Assembly (NCBI GenBank): GCA_946411565.1
Contig: CAMKEM010000010.1
Location: 1 to 62,147, forward strand
Source of the DNA: an uncultured Prevotellaceae bacterium
GTDB taxonomy: Bacteria; Bacteroidota; Bacteroidia; Bacteroidales; Bacteroidaceae
DNA: 62,147 bases
Direction of reading: 5' to 3'
The position numbers and the translations under genes are program-made. Below the pieces are notes generated by a model. It was not told the origin of the DNA. It worked only from the letters and a program-made list of their open reading frames with translations, and ran no database searches. Positions 25,662 through 34,701 of this stretch are shown piece by piece; within the stretch, counting starts at the first letter, position 1; every line of letters begins with the position of its first letter.

Positions 25662-25695
25662 CGCTTTATTCTTTTTTTTATCTCATCATTTCCAT

Positions 25696-26268
25696 TCACA
25701 AGCCTTGCGGATTTGGTAATTTGCATTTCCATACCACATTGGCACGCAAAAGATCTATTTTCTTCACTTCACCTCTTTTTCCAGAAATAGAATAGTATCT
25801 TACCACGCTTCTGGGTAACAATGCGGAAAATGCTTTCCTGATTCTGGCACATTTCTCATTTATAGAGTTCTGTGTCGGGTTAGTCACATCTTCAATGCTT
25901 TGTAGTACTCGATCGGTAAGCCCCGCAGGGCGTAGTAGAAGATAGAGCAAGGTCAATTCCTTTCTGTAGTCGGAGAGACATTTTAATACGATTCCTTCAG
26001 GATGTGATAGGAACAGTAAATATATTGCCTTAACCAAGGGCTCCATTTTGACCTCAGTGTCTTTTCCGTCAGCCAATACTATCTTGTATTCCTCTGTCAC
26101 AATCAATTGTGGGAACAGATTCTCCTCGTTCATCGCAGCCACAATTTCTGCATCATCTACCCCATACGCCTTCAACTTGCGCACTTTTTCCTTCACTTCG
26201 TCCAAAAGAATGGAGCAATAAAACTGCTCCAATTCTTTTGACACCTTTAGATATCCTTGTCTTTCCAT
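25696..26268 (-). CDS. Hypothetical protein, 190 aa (intact paralog of the 20664-20741 remnant)
   Basis: The sequence is unfamiliar in function. It has a helical N-terminal half and a C-terminal part with a basic region (RIRKAFSALLPRSVVRYYSI) that I recall from Bacteroidales hypothetical proteins, where it may be DNA-binding. It is the fourth gene of a tight leftward operon (starts 13 bases after the preceding small gene). A degraded second copy lies 5 kb away. Confidence 0.65.
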   Translation of the reverse strand: MERQGYLKVSKELEQFYCSILLDEVKEKVRKLKAYGVDDAEIVAAMNEENLFPQLIVTEEYKIVLADGKDTEVKMEPLVKAIYLLFLSHPEGIVLKCLSDYRKELTLLYLLLRPAGLTDRVLQSIEDVTNPTQNSINEKCARIRKAFSALLPRSVVRYYSISGKRGEVKKIDLLRANVVWKCKLPNPQGL

Positions 26269-26280
26269 CGTAACGCCATT

Positions 26281-26466
26281 TTAGAATCCCATAGCATCCA
26301 TCATTGCATCATACTCCATTGGGTTGCTTGGCATATCTCCATACATTCCGTCTGTCAGAGCATCCCAGGAATCCTCTTCAGTCCACTCATAGCCACCATC
26401 ATCGTAGCTTTCACACTCATAATCATCGTACTCTTCGTAAGAGTCATCATAAAAATCTCTTGCCAT
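26281..26466 (-). CDS. Small Asp/Glu/Tyr-rich acidic protein, 61 aa
   Basis: The composition is extreme: about a third of residues are Asp or Glu and ten are Tyr, with no basic patch. Such small acidic proteins may be DNA mimics, inhibitors or chaperone-like partners; nothing here fixes which. It is placed between the DUF4407 protein and the 190-aa protein with gaps of 29 and 12 bases, so it is probably cotranscribed and real. Confidence 0.65.
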   Translation of the reverse strand: MARDFYDDSYEEYDDYECESYDDGGYEWTEEDSWDALTDGMYGDMPSNPMEYDAMMDAMGF

Positions 26467-26495
26467 AATCTTACTGTTTTAAATTGTTAATACTA

Positions 26496-27479
26496 CTATT
26501 TATTCACTAAGACACTCTGTGCCGTTTGTTCCATCAGATTCTTCTTCAGGTAAAGTTGGTTCTCAACAATCAGTTCATAATCACATTTGTTTTCTCCCAT
26601 CTTGATAGTCAATACGAACAATTCAAGGAAGGTCAGGAAACAGAATAATATGATGTAGAATGCCAGCGACACCTTGCTTTGTGATACAACTTTTAATGTT
26701 GCCTCCAATTCTTCAATAAATCCAGCCGCACGTTGGCTCATCTCTTCTCTCACTTTCTCTGCCACTTCTTTCTTGTCAAGTCGAAGTTGCTCCAATTGTG
26801 CAGAATATATTTGGATCTGGTCATTATTTGCCCTCAGTTGTTCCGCTAATGGATTTGCCAAAGTCACAGTATTTACCGTCTGCGTCCTTACCTTCTTGGG
26901 ATTACCTTTCTCATCCACTCCAACCACTTGTTCTTGTGTAGAGACATTTGTACCCTTGATAACCGGTCGTTGTTGTAGTTCTTCGTTTAGTGCTATGGTA
27001 GCCTTACTCAGCGAGTCCATCTCCTGCGTAATACGTTGTATGTCGCTGTCGTAGATGGCCAACCGTTTTGTAATAGTTGCACTAATTACATCTTCCCGGT
27101 GTTCCTGAATAGCCTGATGTATGTCATTGCGGAAGATAATCTGGTCGAAGATGCACGAACCCAAGACTGCCATGCACAATGCAAGCAATACTCTCATAAT
27201 GCTCATCAATCGGGCCTTGCCTACTGTCAATATAATAACTCGTTCCACACAAAGAACGATGAACATAAAGACTGTCGAAACACATATCTTAAGTGCACAC
27301 GACTCGATATTTATATATCGGTCTGCAAAGCAGTAACCAATGGTACCCCACAACACCATCATAATACAGATAGCAGAAAGAAGTTTACGGTACTGGCGAT
27401 AGCTGGCCTCACCACACTCATTCAAAATATTCCTATCCCAACCGATAAGGAAACAACCTATATTTCTTAACATATTCAT
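26496..27479 (-). CDS. DUF4407 membrane protein with coiled coil, 327 aa
   Basis: DUF4407 proteins are Bacteroidetes membrane proteins of unknown function. Here three helices near residues 33-105, including FMFIVLCVERVIIL, precede a long coiled-coil domain (about 130-270) that probably faces outside, then one last membrane helix (about 272-292). The 12-base gap to the gene upstream (27492-28055) indicates an operon. Confidence 0.75.
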   Translation of the reverse strand: MNMLRNIGCFLIGWDRNILNECGEASYRQYRKLLSAICIMMVLWGTIGYCFADRYINIESCALKICVSTVFMFIVLCVERVIILTVGKARLMSIMRVLLALCMAVLGSCIFDQIIFRNDIHQAIQEHREDVISATITKRLAIYDSDIQRITQEMDSLSKATIALNEELQQRPVIKGTNVSTQEQVVGVDEKGNPKKVRTQTVNTVTLANPLAEQLRANNDQIQIYSAQLEQLRLDKKEVAEKVREEMSQRAAGFIEELEATLKVVSQSKVSLAFYIILFCFLTFLELFVLTIKMGENKCDYELIVENQLYLKKNLMEQTAQSVLVNK

Positions 27480-27491
27480 AACCTCCCAATA

Positions 27492-28055
27492 TTATTTGTT
27501 ATTGATAAAGTTCACAGCATTAGCAGAAATTCCCTTAAGGAAGCCCCTACGATACGACTCAATCATTGTCAACATCTTTGGGTCGTCGGCCTCTAACTGC
27601 GATTGCATCTCCTGTATCTCAGTCAAATGCTCCTCGTAGGTTGTGCGTAACGCTTCCATATCAGCAGCAGCTGAAAGAGCCAAGGCTTTATGCGCATTCT
27701 CTATTTTCACATTGACAACCCTGATATCGCACTTATACTTCAGAATGATTCTCTTGAACAGCATCTCCAAATCGTTACGGATGATTTTCTCCTTTGAGTC
27801 ACGATAGGTGATGTCGCAGTTCACTAGCGCGTCTTGGAAACCTTCTTCCTCGAAGTTCTTGTGGATAAAGTTGAAGATTACATCAATAGGCATCCCTGTG
27901 CCCCAAGAGATGGTTATCAAGCGTTTCTCATCCACCTTCTCTTCTTTTTGAGAAACGGTTTCTTCGTTGCCTTCTCCCTGAACGTTCTCTTTCAATTCAG
28001 GAATCTTCTCAACATTTTCGTTTGGCTTTGTGCCGAATAATCCAAATAGTGCCAT
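27492..28055 (-). CDS. Hypothetical protein, first gene of the DUF4407 operon, 187 aa
   Basis: A cytoplasmic protein with a low-complexity Glu/Lys-rich N-terminal linker (about residues 12-40), an alpha/beta middle and a helical C-terminus that may form a coiled coil. No family recognised. The ATG at 28055 (MALFGLFGTK) is favoured over one 24 bases upstream. First gene of the leftward operon to about 25696 and divergent from the caspase gene; the 113-base gap between them is shared promoter space. Confidence 0.65.
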   Translation of the reverse strand: MALFGLFGTKPNENVEKIPELKENVQGEGNEETVSQKEEKVDEKRLITISWGTGMPIDVIFNFIHKNFEEEGFQDALVNCDITYRDSKEKIIRNDLEMLFKRIILKYKCDIRVVNVKIENAHKALALSAAADMEALRTTYEEHLTEIQEMQSQLEADDPKMLTMIESYRRGFLKGISANAVNFINNK

Positions 28056-28148
28056 AATTTTTACTTTAAAATGTTTCACAATCTTGTTTTCTTTGCCCTT
28101 TTATACTCGAAAAATAGAAAAGGTAACTGCTATATCGAAAAAAAAATG

Positions 28149-28156
28149 TATTTTTG
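28149..28156 (+). promoter_or_regulatory. Promoter -7 box of the caspase operon
   Basis: TATTTTTG lies 12 bases before the ATG at 28169. No good -33 TTG is visible at the proper distance, so the promoter may need an activator or an alternative sigma factor, possibly the ECF sigma encoded downstream. Confidence 0.45.
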
Positions 28157-28168
28157 CAGAAAAAATAT

Positions 28169-29044
28169 ATGAATATGAGATTTAGACTATACCTGACAAT
28201 AGTAGCAATGCTACTCTCTTCTGCTGTTTATGCCCAGCGGAAACGGGCATTCCTGGTCGGAATCTCACACTACGACACAGCACTTACCGGCTATCAATGG
28301 AACAATATCAATGGTGTTGAGGATGTCAACCTTCTAAACCCGGTATTAAAGAAACAAGGCTTCACCACAACAACTTTGTTAGATGAACAAGCGACCTTTA
28401 ATAACATCATCAGCCAAATAACGCAGTTCACCAACAAGACCAAGAAAGGCGATATAGTATATCTTCATTTCTCAACGCATGGTCAGCCAGTAGAAGACCT
28501 CAGTGGTGATGAAGAGGATGGATGGGACGAATCCATAGTGCCTATTGATGCCTACAAGATATATAAGCGCGATGTCTATGAAGGAAAGAAGCACCTAACT
28601 GATGACATGCTCAACAAATATGTCAGGAAACTCCGTGAAAAGATTGGAGCAACAGGATTTCTGTATGTCGTCATCGATGCCTGCCATGCAGGTACATCAT
28701 CCAGAGCTAATGATGAAACTATTCGAGGAACTCACGTAGGCTTTACATATAATAACAGGGTTTTCAAACCTTCAACGAGCAAAAAGTCACATTATCGGAT
28801 TGAGGCATCTGCCAAGCAGTCCAATGTACTGTTCTTAGAGGCCTGCCGCCCCGACCAAGTGAATACGGAAATAAAAGTTGACGGCAAACGCTATGGTCCT
28901 CTCTCGTATAATATAGCGCAAACTTTATCCAGTTTTACAATCACCAATAATGCCAATGACCTTGTAGAGAGAATCAAACGTTCTCTGCTAACCACAGGTC
29001 GATGGCCAAACAATCAGAATCTTGTCACAGAATCAAGCTATTGA
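28169..29044 (+). CDS. Exported caspase-family (C14/metacaspase-like) protease, 291 aa
   Basis: The N-terminus has a signal peptide ending SSAVYAQ, so the mature protease (beginning RKRAFLVGISHYD) should be outside the cytoplasm. The catalytic dyad is H104 in HFSTHG and C172 in VIDACHAG; both are intact. DEEDGWDESIVPID between them is a typical C14 feature. Caspase-fold enzymes cleave after basic or acidic residues; specificity is not predictable here. It is followed at once (one base) by a sigma factor gene and then a transmembrane anti-sigma-like gene. A regulatory-protease role is therefore plausible. Confidence 0.88.
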   Translation: MNMRFRLYLTIVAMLLSSAVYAQRKRAFLVGISHYDTALTGYQWNNINGVEDVNLLNPVLKKQGFTTTTLLDEQATFNNIISQITQFTNKTKKGDIVYLHFSTHGQPVEDLSGDEEDGWDESIVPIDAYKIYKRDVYEGKKHLTDDMLNKYVRKLREKIGATGFLYVVIDACHAGTSSRANDETIRGTHVGFTYNNRVFKPSTSKKSHYRIEASAKQSNVLFLEACRPDQVNTEIKVDGKRYGPLSYNIAQTLSSFTITNNANDLVERIKRSLLTTGRWPNNQNLVTESSY

Positions 29045-29045
29045 A

Positions 29046-29630
29046 ATGGCAAAGGAGATTACGTTACAAAACACGGAACTGAACCGCTTTATTGCTGATG
29101 AAAAGAATAAGGTGCTGGCCTATCTGAGAAAGACGTTTTCTGTCTCAGACGATGACTTATGTGATATTTATCAAGAAGCATCCGTTGCCCTGTTCATGAA
29201 CATCCGTAACGGCAAGTTGTCAAATCTGACGAGCACGCTCTCTACCTACTTTCTCCGCATCTGCATCAACCAGACTTTGAAATTCTTGGGTAAAAAGAAT
29301 AAGGTTGTTCCCTTGTTTGATGATAGCAGACTTACCAATAAAGACTCTTTCCGTCCAGACAAGATAGATGAATTGTACCAACTCTGTACCGAGGATGAAG
29401 AAGCAGAAAAAGTATCCCATTCTGAAAAGATAGTCCAAAATATCATCGAATCGATGCCGGATACATGTAAGAACGTATTCCAAGGATACTATTGGGACAA
29501 CCTAACCACCACAACTATTGCTGACATGTTTGGTTTTGCTAACGCTAACTCTGTTAAGACGCAAAAATATAAATGCCTACAGAAATTCCGCAGCAAGTAT
29601 AATGAACTAATGAACAGAATCTATGGATAA
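29046..29630 (+). CDS. ECF-type sigma-70 family sigma factor, 194 aa
   Basis: The sigma2 region includes SVSDDDLCDIYQEASVALFMN (split: SVSDDDLCDIYQEAS, VALFMN) near residues 35-55. The sigma4 HTH covers about 130-190 (MPDTCKNVFQGYYWDNLTTTTIADMFGF, positions 146-173). The linker is long with the sequence VVPLFDDS. It starts one base after the caspase stop (an in-frame ATG at 29022 inside the caspase gene is less likely) and overlaps the next gene by 8 bases, indicating translational coupling. Confidence 0.88.
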   Translation: MAKEITLQNTELNRFIADEKNKVLAYLRKTFSVSDDDLCDIYQEASVALFMNIRNGKLSNLTSTLSTYFLRICINQTLKFLGKKNKVVPLFDDSRLTNKDSFRPDKIDELYQLCTEDEEAEKVSHSEKIVQNIIESMPDTCKNVFQGYYWDNLTTTTIADMFGFANANSVKTQKYKCLQKFRSKYNELMNRIYG

Positions 29631-30291
29631 GAACGACGATATATTGATGGATGGCATCGATGAAAGAATAGAAACATTCCTTCATGGCAAGATGAGTGCA
29701 GAGGAAGAGGCTGCCTTTACGCAGGAAATTCGACAGAATCCTGAGTTGCGCAGTCGTGCAATGGCTATGACCTCACTCATCAAGGGGTTGCAAAAACATA
29801 ATACCGCAAGAGAAGCAGCCATCATCAAAGAAAACACCGCCAAGTCAAGAATACGCCCCATACTATGGTGGGCTTGCTCTGTTGCCGCTGTATTCGCTAT
29901 CTTCTTCGGTATCTACAAAGATCATCGTTACCGTATGCTCGATGCAATGGTCTCTCCATATTATACAGGATATGACATGAGTGACATTTCCCGTGGTAAC
30001 GTAGATACCGCTATGGTAGCACATCTTTACGGTCTTTTCAGTCAGATACAAGAAAATAGGAGTGTATCAAACATCATCAACGAATTGGAACCTATTTACA
30101 ATTCACTTGATAATGACTTCACATATAATGCCTATGCCAACGACATAGCATGGAATCTCGCCTTGGCATATGTAAAGGATGACCAAATAGATAAGGCCAT
30201 TGCTGTCCTGCAAAAACTCAAAGTAGATAATCCAGATATGCCTATATATAATAAGGCAAGCGAGTTGATAAAGAAGCTACAAAACTTGTAG
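29623..30291 (+). CDS. Single-pass membrane protein, anti-sigma-factor-like with periplasmic TPR-like domain
   Basis: The order is a cytoplasmic N-terminus (residues 1-77) with a helical FLHGKMSAEEEAAF motif common in Bacteroidetes anti-sigma-type proteins, a membrane helix (about 79-98, ILWWACSVAAVFAIFFGIY), and a 120-residue periplasmic domain ending in TPR-like helices (WNLALAYVKDDQIDKAIAVL). It overlaps the sigma gene by 8 bases, the usual order for a sigma/anti-sigma pair. I infer that it holds the sigma factor at the membrane and that cleavage of its periplasmic part could free it. No zinc-binding (ZAS) cysteines are seen. Confidence 0.75.
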   Translation: MDKNDDILMDGIDERIETFLHGKMSAEEEAAFTQEIRQNPELRSRAMAMTSLIKGLQKHNTAREAAIIKENTAKSRIRPILWWACSVAAVFAIFFGIYKDHRYRMLDAMVSPYYTGYDMSDISRGNVDTAMVAHLYGLFSQIQENRSVSNIINELEPIYNSLDNDFTYNAYANDIAWNLALAYVKDDQIDKAIAVLQKLKVDNPDMPIYNKASELIKKLQNL

Positions 30292-30383
30292 AAAGAAACA
30301 TAGAGGACAATCACAAGGTTGTTCTCTTTCTTTTTCGATTACCTTTCCCCTACATGATGTATCAAGGGTAAAACAGATACATT

Positions 30384-30539
30384 ATGGAAGATTATATTGA
30401 ACAAATAGAAAAATTCCTCAGAGGGCAAATGAGCCAGGCTGAAGAGGGTTCTTTCAAGAAATCGCTGATGACATATGCCCATTTGCGTTCATATGCTTTT
30501 ATCGTGGCGTTTATAATGAAAGAACAAAAATCAGGGTGA
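30384..30539 (+). pseudogene. Truncated copy of the anti-sigma-like N-terminus, 51 codons
   Basis: The short ORF starts MEDYIEQIEKFLRGQMSQAE, clearly parallel to the FLHGKMSAEEE segment of the anti-sigma-like protein, and stops before any membrane helix. It may be a remnant of a duplicated gene or a free cytoplasmic sigma-binding peptide. No promoter of its own is seen; it lies 92 bases after the anti-sigma-like stop. Confidence 0.5.
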
Positions 30540-30542
30540 AAA

Positions 30543-30574
30543 TTTGGCGATTACAACTTTTATTACTACCTTTG
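30543..30574 (+). promoter_or_regulatory. Promoter of the small membrane protein gene
   Basis: TTTGG (30543-30547) and TACCTTTG (30567-30574) form a good promoter. The leader (30580-30677) contains two direct copies of an AGAGCC..GGAGCCACG motif (about 30601-30617 and 30640-30662). Confidence 0.5.
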
Positions 30575-30677
30575 CAACGTGAGCGAAAATCGCCACCTTC
30601 TAGAGCCTTGGAGCCACGAAGTTATTTTATTAACTCCTCCAGAGCCCCAGAGCCACGGAGCCAAAAAGGATAAAGAT

Positions 30678-30815
30678 ATGAATATATTTTTTATTCAAAA
30701 GGCTAACGTATCTCAGCAATATAATGAGGACAAACCGAAATGGATAGATTATGCTCAAATTATTCTGAGTTTCATGTCATTTCTTGTTTCTCTGCTGATG
30801 TATGTGTGGCACTAG
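30678..30815 (+). CDS. Small membrane protein, 45 aa
   Basis: After a soluble stretch (MNIFFIQKANVSQQYNEDKP), residues ~25-44 form one hydrophobic helix. The ATG at 30678 is preferred; the ORF could start farther upstream at 30579 but that reads through leader repeats. Own promoter at 30543-30574. No function recognised. Confidence 0.45.
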   Translation: MNIFFIQKANVSQQYNEDKPKWIDYAQIILSFMSFLVSLLMYVWH

Positions 30816-30849
30816 ATTGCAAGAGGGTGTGCCTATTGGCACGCTCTCT

Positions 30850-33800
30850 TTAGTTCAATCCATCCAACATGATAAATGATGCCCAGTACTTAGGGTCATC
30901 ATACTTCCTATTATCGACTTTGCGCAGATAATGCTGAGCATCTTGAAGTGACTGTCGTTTTGTTTTTCCGTTCATCAGATTACGATAGAACTCAACCATC
31001 AGTATTCTCGTTGCTTTGTCATCAACTTTATCTAAACTCATCATTATAGCATTAGCACCTGCTTTTTTTATTGCGAATTGTAATCCGAGAACGCCTTCGT
31101 TGGAAATATCGCCAAGTCCAGAATCACAAGCTGATAAAACGACTAATTTAGCGTTACTTAGATTAAGATTTGAAATTTCAGATCCCGTTAAAATGCCATC
31201 ATCTGGTTCATTATCAAGTTCTTTTCTTTTAGGTAATTTATTACCACCAGTCATAACCAGGAAAGAACGTGACAATGGATCATGTCTGTAATCCTTTAAT
31301 TCCCCATCTTGATCTGCTTCTATAAATTGAAGATTTTTTTGTTCTTTGATTGTATTCGCATCTTCAGTTGTTACATACATACCATGTGTCGCTAGATGTA
31401 TAATATCGTATGAACCAAGTTCAAGTCGTTTAAAATTAGACTCTGTTCCATATTCTTTTTCAAAACAAGTTACACTAATATTATTATGTTCTAACACATT
31501 CTTAATTTCTTTAATTTCTAATTCTGTGTTAGGTAATGGGTCAAAACCACTTCTTCTCAGTAAACCTTCTCTAAGAGGCGTTCTTATTTCACCACCATAT
31601 CGGTCTTGAGCAACAGGGAGTTCAAAGTCGTAATCTAAATTACCAAAAAGTAATGCAGATTTTATATTCCCCATTGTTATTTGATTGTTAATCAACTTCA
31701 TCGACGATAGTCTATGCAAATTGAAATAATCAGAAAACACTTCACCATTAGGCATAATAGCATACTCAAAAGCAAATTTATTGAATATTCCAGATGCAGA
31801 GACATATATATTATCTACATCTTTTAGCCATTTTTCTAATTTATTCCAGACTAAATCGTATATACAAGTATAATCCTTGTCATTTATAGCAGTCATCAGA
31901 TTTTTGATAGGACATAGAGATACCATTTCTGGATAATCTGAATTTTTCTTTGTGACAAATGCAAAACATAACGTATCATAGACATAGTGGAAATCAAAGA
32001 ATTCAATTGCGATATCTCTTTCATTTAGTTTGCTTTTTAACAATTTCCAGTTGATAGTGCAATCATTTGTTTTAGAATTAGTTTTTGTTTCGGAGTACAA
32101 CAATAAACTCTTGTTTAATAACATTCCATTATAACAAGCTTCAAATATTCTTTTATTTTTTAGTTCAAATAGTTCAGCCTCATATGCACCTTGTTCCAAT
32201 CCAAATTGCACAGCGATACCAGGTCCGAAAATGTCATAGAAGTTACAGACCCTATCTCTATATGCTCTTTGTTGATCTATACTTAACTTTGGGAAATCGT
32301 ATGTTACTATTAAATCAACTGTTTCATTATACCTGTTATAATAACTTATAATACTATCAAGTTCTGATAAAGAACTATAATTGGGTGTAAAGTCCGTATC
32401 TCCGTTCTCATAATGGCGCAGTTGATTTTTATGTAAGTCTGTATATTTTTCCATCAATACTTGATAATATCCTTGAATAATTTCGTATATGGCATATAAC
32501 TCGTCATTATAATCACCAAATTTCCGAAATAGATTTGCTGCTTTAGAATATGTTTTTAGACATTCTATACCATTTGATTTATTGATTATTGCTTTATCTC
32601 TAACAAGAAAAGCATAATGAATGTTTTCTGTAAGATTATGAGACTCTGCTAACTTAAAAGCTTCTGCATTGATAGAATCGGCCCTATATATATCATTGTT
32701 ATGAAGATAACCTAGAGAAAGATTAGACATAAGACTCAATAGATAAAAGTCTATACTATTATTCTCTTTATATATAAAGAATGTCTTTTCTAAATATGAT
32801 AATGCTTTGGTAGGTTCCATGTCACCTAGCACTATAGCAAGATTATTATAGCAAGCCGTTTTCCTTTCTATATTGGAAATTTCATTGCACTCTAACAGTT
32901 TCTCTAATTCGAGAGATAATTCATAAGCTTCTTTCTTGTTTCCGATAATGTATACCAAATACATATAATTGGCTAAAGAAACAATGTATTGACTATCATT
33001 AACGCCAAATTGTTTTTTTTGTATTTCCAAAATCTTTTTTTGATAAAATATAGATTCAGTAATTCTTCCTGAATTATATAGTTTTGCTGGCATTGTAGAC
33101 AGGTAGTAAATATAAGTTATGCTATATTCCCCTAAAGTATTCTCCATTATCTCCAAAAAGTCCTTTAAGAAAGAAATATTTGTTAATAATTGATTTTCTA
33201 TTTTATCCTTTAAGTTTAGAATGTTCTCATCCTTAGAGGTATGCGCAACGTCTAATATTTCAGAAAAGAGCGTACAAGCTTCTCTATTATATCCAGCATT
33301 TAAATAAGCAAAACCCAGATTGAACTTGTTTAAATTTAAATAGTAATTATCTTTACTCATAAGTTCATTTCTAAGTTTTAGAGCCATTTCTCCCCAATTT
33401 ATAGATTTATTGTAAAGTTCCAAAGATGCATAACAAAGACATAGCTGTGCATAGGTTTTTGATTTTAGAAGTTTAGAATAGCTTGTTTCGTCTATTAAGT
33501 CCAATAAAGAGATCGTCTTATTGTAAAGAGTTATACTTTCTTTAATTTTTTTATGATTGTAAATGTCAAAAGCAGAACGCTGAATAAGCTCCACGACTTC
33601 AGTTACATCGCTGTCTTTTGTTGTCAATTGCATAACTTCATTGATAAGAGATTTTCCATGCAAAGAATCTCCTAAAAGGTATTTTTCTTTTGCTAAACAT
33701 ATCAAAGAAGAAATTATGTCAATATGATTTGCATGTAAGATGTTCTTTCTGATTTCAAGAGCCTTATTATTGTAATTATATGCGGGGATGATTGAGTCAA

Positions 33801-34659
33801 CATAATCATACAAGGAAGCAATATGGCTCAGCGTATTTGCTGTCCAATAATTATTACCTCCAATTTCTGATACTTGAACATTCAAAACAGCAGTTAGTTT
33901 CTTGATTGCTCCATCAATGTCACCGCTGTCTTGAAGTTTTATAGCTTCAGCCATTAATGAGTCAGATATATGCGTAAGCCTTCTGTCAATCGGTGGTAAA
34001 TAGTAGTATTCACTATGTGCTTTTGCCTCAGATTCCGCTCCTGCTTTATATAAAATTGAACCTAATAAATTTTCACAATAAGTATTATATGACTTACTAT
34101 TTGGATGATAAATCAGGTGTTTCTTACAATTAATAATTGCAGCTAAAGCCTCTTCATATTTCCCTTGCTCATAACAATTGAAACATAAAGAATATAACTC
34201 ATCAGATAAAAATATATGTTCATTCGCAGATAACCTTTTGTTATCTTTTGTTAAATCAATACAATGTATATTAAATGATTTATTATCCTCATGTTCAATG
34301 ATATCTATATTTGTAGTGTTTTCAGGAATGTTAGGAAAAAGCAAAACAGTTTTTACGATTTCTCCATTTGTCAGTTCTCTTCGCTCTGGTGCAAGTGGAA
34401 GCCCCTGAGAACCTTGAATAGAATATCTACAATGAGTATTATAATCTTCAAGATACATTTCTGATGATATATTAGCCCAATCGTTTTTTTCATTAGTATA
34501 TGTACAGAATACCTTTGTACAATCCTTTGAAAGATAAATACTATCTACAACAAAAGATATGCAATCTATGCTCTCAAAATAAGGGAATATGACCTTTTTT
34601 TGAGCAAACAAATGGAATGTAACAGCATTTAACAAAAACAAAAACAATATTTTCTTCAT
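30850..34659 (-). CDS. Exported TPR-CHAT protease-like protein, 1269 aa
   Basis: A signal peptide (MKKILFLFLLNAVTFHLFAQ) leads. Residues ~150-830 are helical and contain many TPR-type units, for example EEALAAIINCKKHLIYHPNS and AYLNAGYNREACTLFSEIL. The last ~300 residues are a CHAT domain (caspase-like, separase-related). The catalytic residues are H1092 in HLATHGMY and C1178 in VLSACDSG, both intact. CHAT proteases in other systems are switched on by their TPR region and cut partner proteins. The coding sequence is markedly AT-richer than core genes. It is convergent with the caspase-sigma operon. Confidence 0.87.
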   Translation of the reverse strand: MKKILFLFLLNAVTFHLFAQKKVIFPYFESIDCISFVVDSIYLSKDCTKVFCTYTNEKNDWANISSEMYLEDYNTHCRYSIQGSQGLPLAPERRELTNGEIVKTVLLFPNIPENTTNIDIIEHEDNKSFNIHCIDLTKDNKRLSANEHIFLSDELYSLCFNCYEQGKYEEALAAIINCKKHLIYHPNSKSYNTYCENLLGSILYKAGAESEAKAHSEYYYLPPIDRRLTHISDSLMAEAIKLQDSGDIDGAIKKLTAVLNVQVSEIGGNNYWTANTLSHIASLYDYVDSIIPAYNYNNKALEIRKNILHANHIDIISSLICLAKEKYLLGDSLHGKSLINEVMQLTTKDSDVTEVVELIQRSAFDIYNHKKIKESITLYNKTISLLDLIDETSYSKLLKSKTYAQLCLCYASLELYNKSINWGEMALKLRNELMSKDNYYLNLNKFNLGFAYLNAGYNREACTLFSEILDVAHTSKDENILNLKDKIENQLLTNISFLKDFLEIMENTLGEYSITYIYYLSTMPAKLYNSGRITESIFYQKKILEIQKKQFGVNDSQYIVSLANYMYLVYIIGNKKEAYELSLELEKLLECNEISNIERKTACYNNLAIVLGDMEPTKALSYLEKTFFIYKENNSIDFYLLSLMSNLSLGYLHNNDIYRADSINAEAFKLAESHNLTENIHYAFLVRDKAIINKSNGIECLKTYSKAANLFRKFGDYNDELYAIYEIIQGYYQVLMEKYTDLHKNQLRHYENGDTDFTPNYSSLSELDSIISYYNRYNETVDLIVTYDFPKLSIDQQRAYRDRVCNFYDIFGPGIAVQFGLEQGAYEAELFELKNKRIFEACYNGMLLNKSLLLYSETKTNSKTNDCTINWKLLKSKLNERDIAIEFFDFHYVYDTLCFAFVTKKNSDYPEMVSLCPIKNLMTAINDKDYTCIYDLVWNKLEKWLKDVDNIYVSASGIFNKFAFEYAIMPNGEVFSDYFNLHRLSSMKLINNQITMGNIKSALLFGNLDYDFELPVAQDRYGGEIRTPLREGLLRRSGFDPLPNTELEIKEIKNVLEHNNISVTCFEKEYGTESNFKRLELGSYDIIHLATHGMYVTTEDANTIKEQKNLQFIEADQDGELKDYRHDPLSRSFLVMTGGNKLPKRKELDNEPDDGILTGSEISNLNLSNAKLVVLSACDSGLGDISNEGVLGLQFAIKKAGANAIMMSLDKVDDKATRILMVEFYRNLMNGKTKRQSLQDAQHYLRKVDNRKYDDPKYWASFIMLDGLN

Positions 34660-34701
34660 TTTACTTTGTCCGTATTAACGTGTGATTCCAAAATAAGAAC
34701 A

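Noticed and set aside
30850..34659. TPR-CHAT protein as part of a type III-E CRISPR (Craspase) system
   Set aside because: There is no gRAMP effector or CRISPR array, and this protein has a signal peptide. The likeness is only in domain order and the nearby sigma factor.
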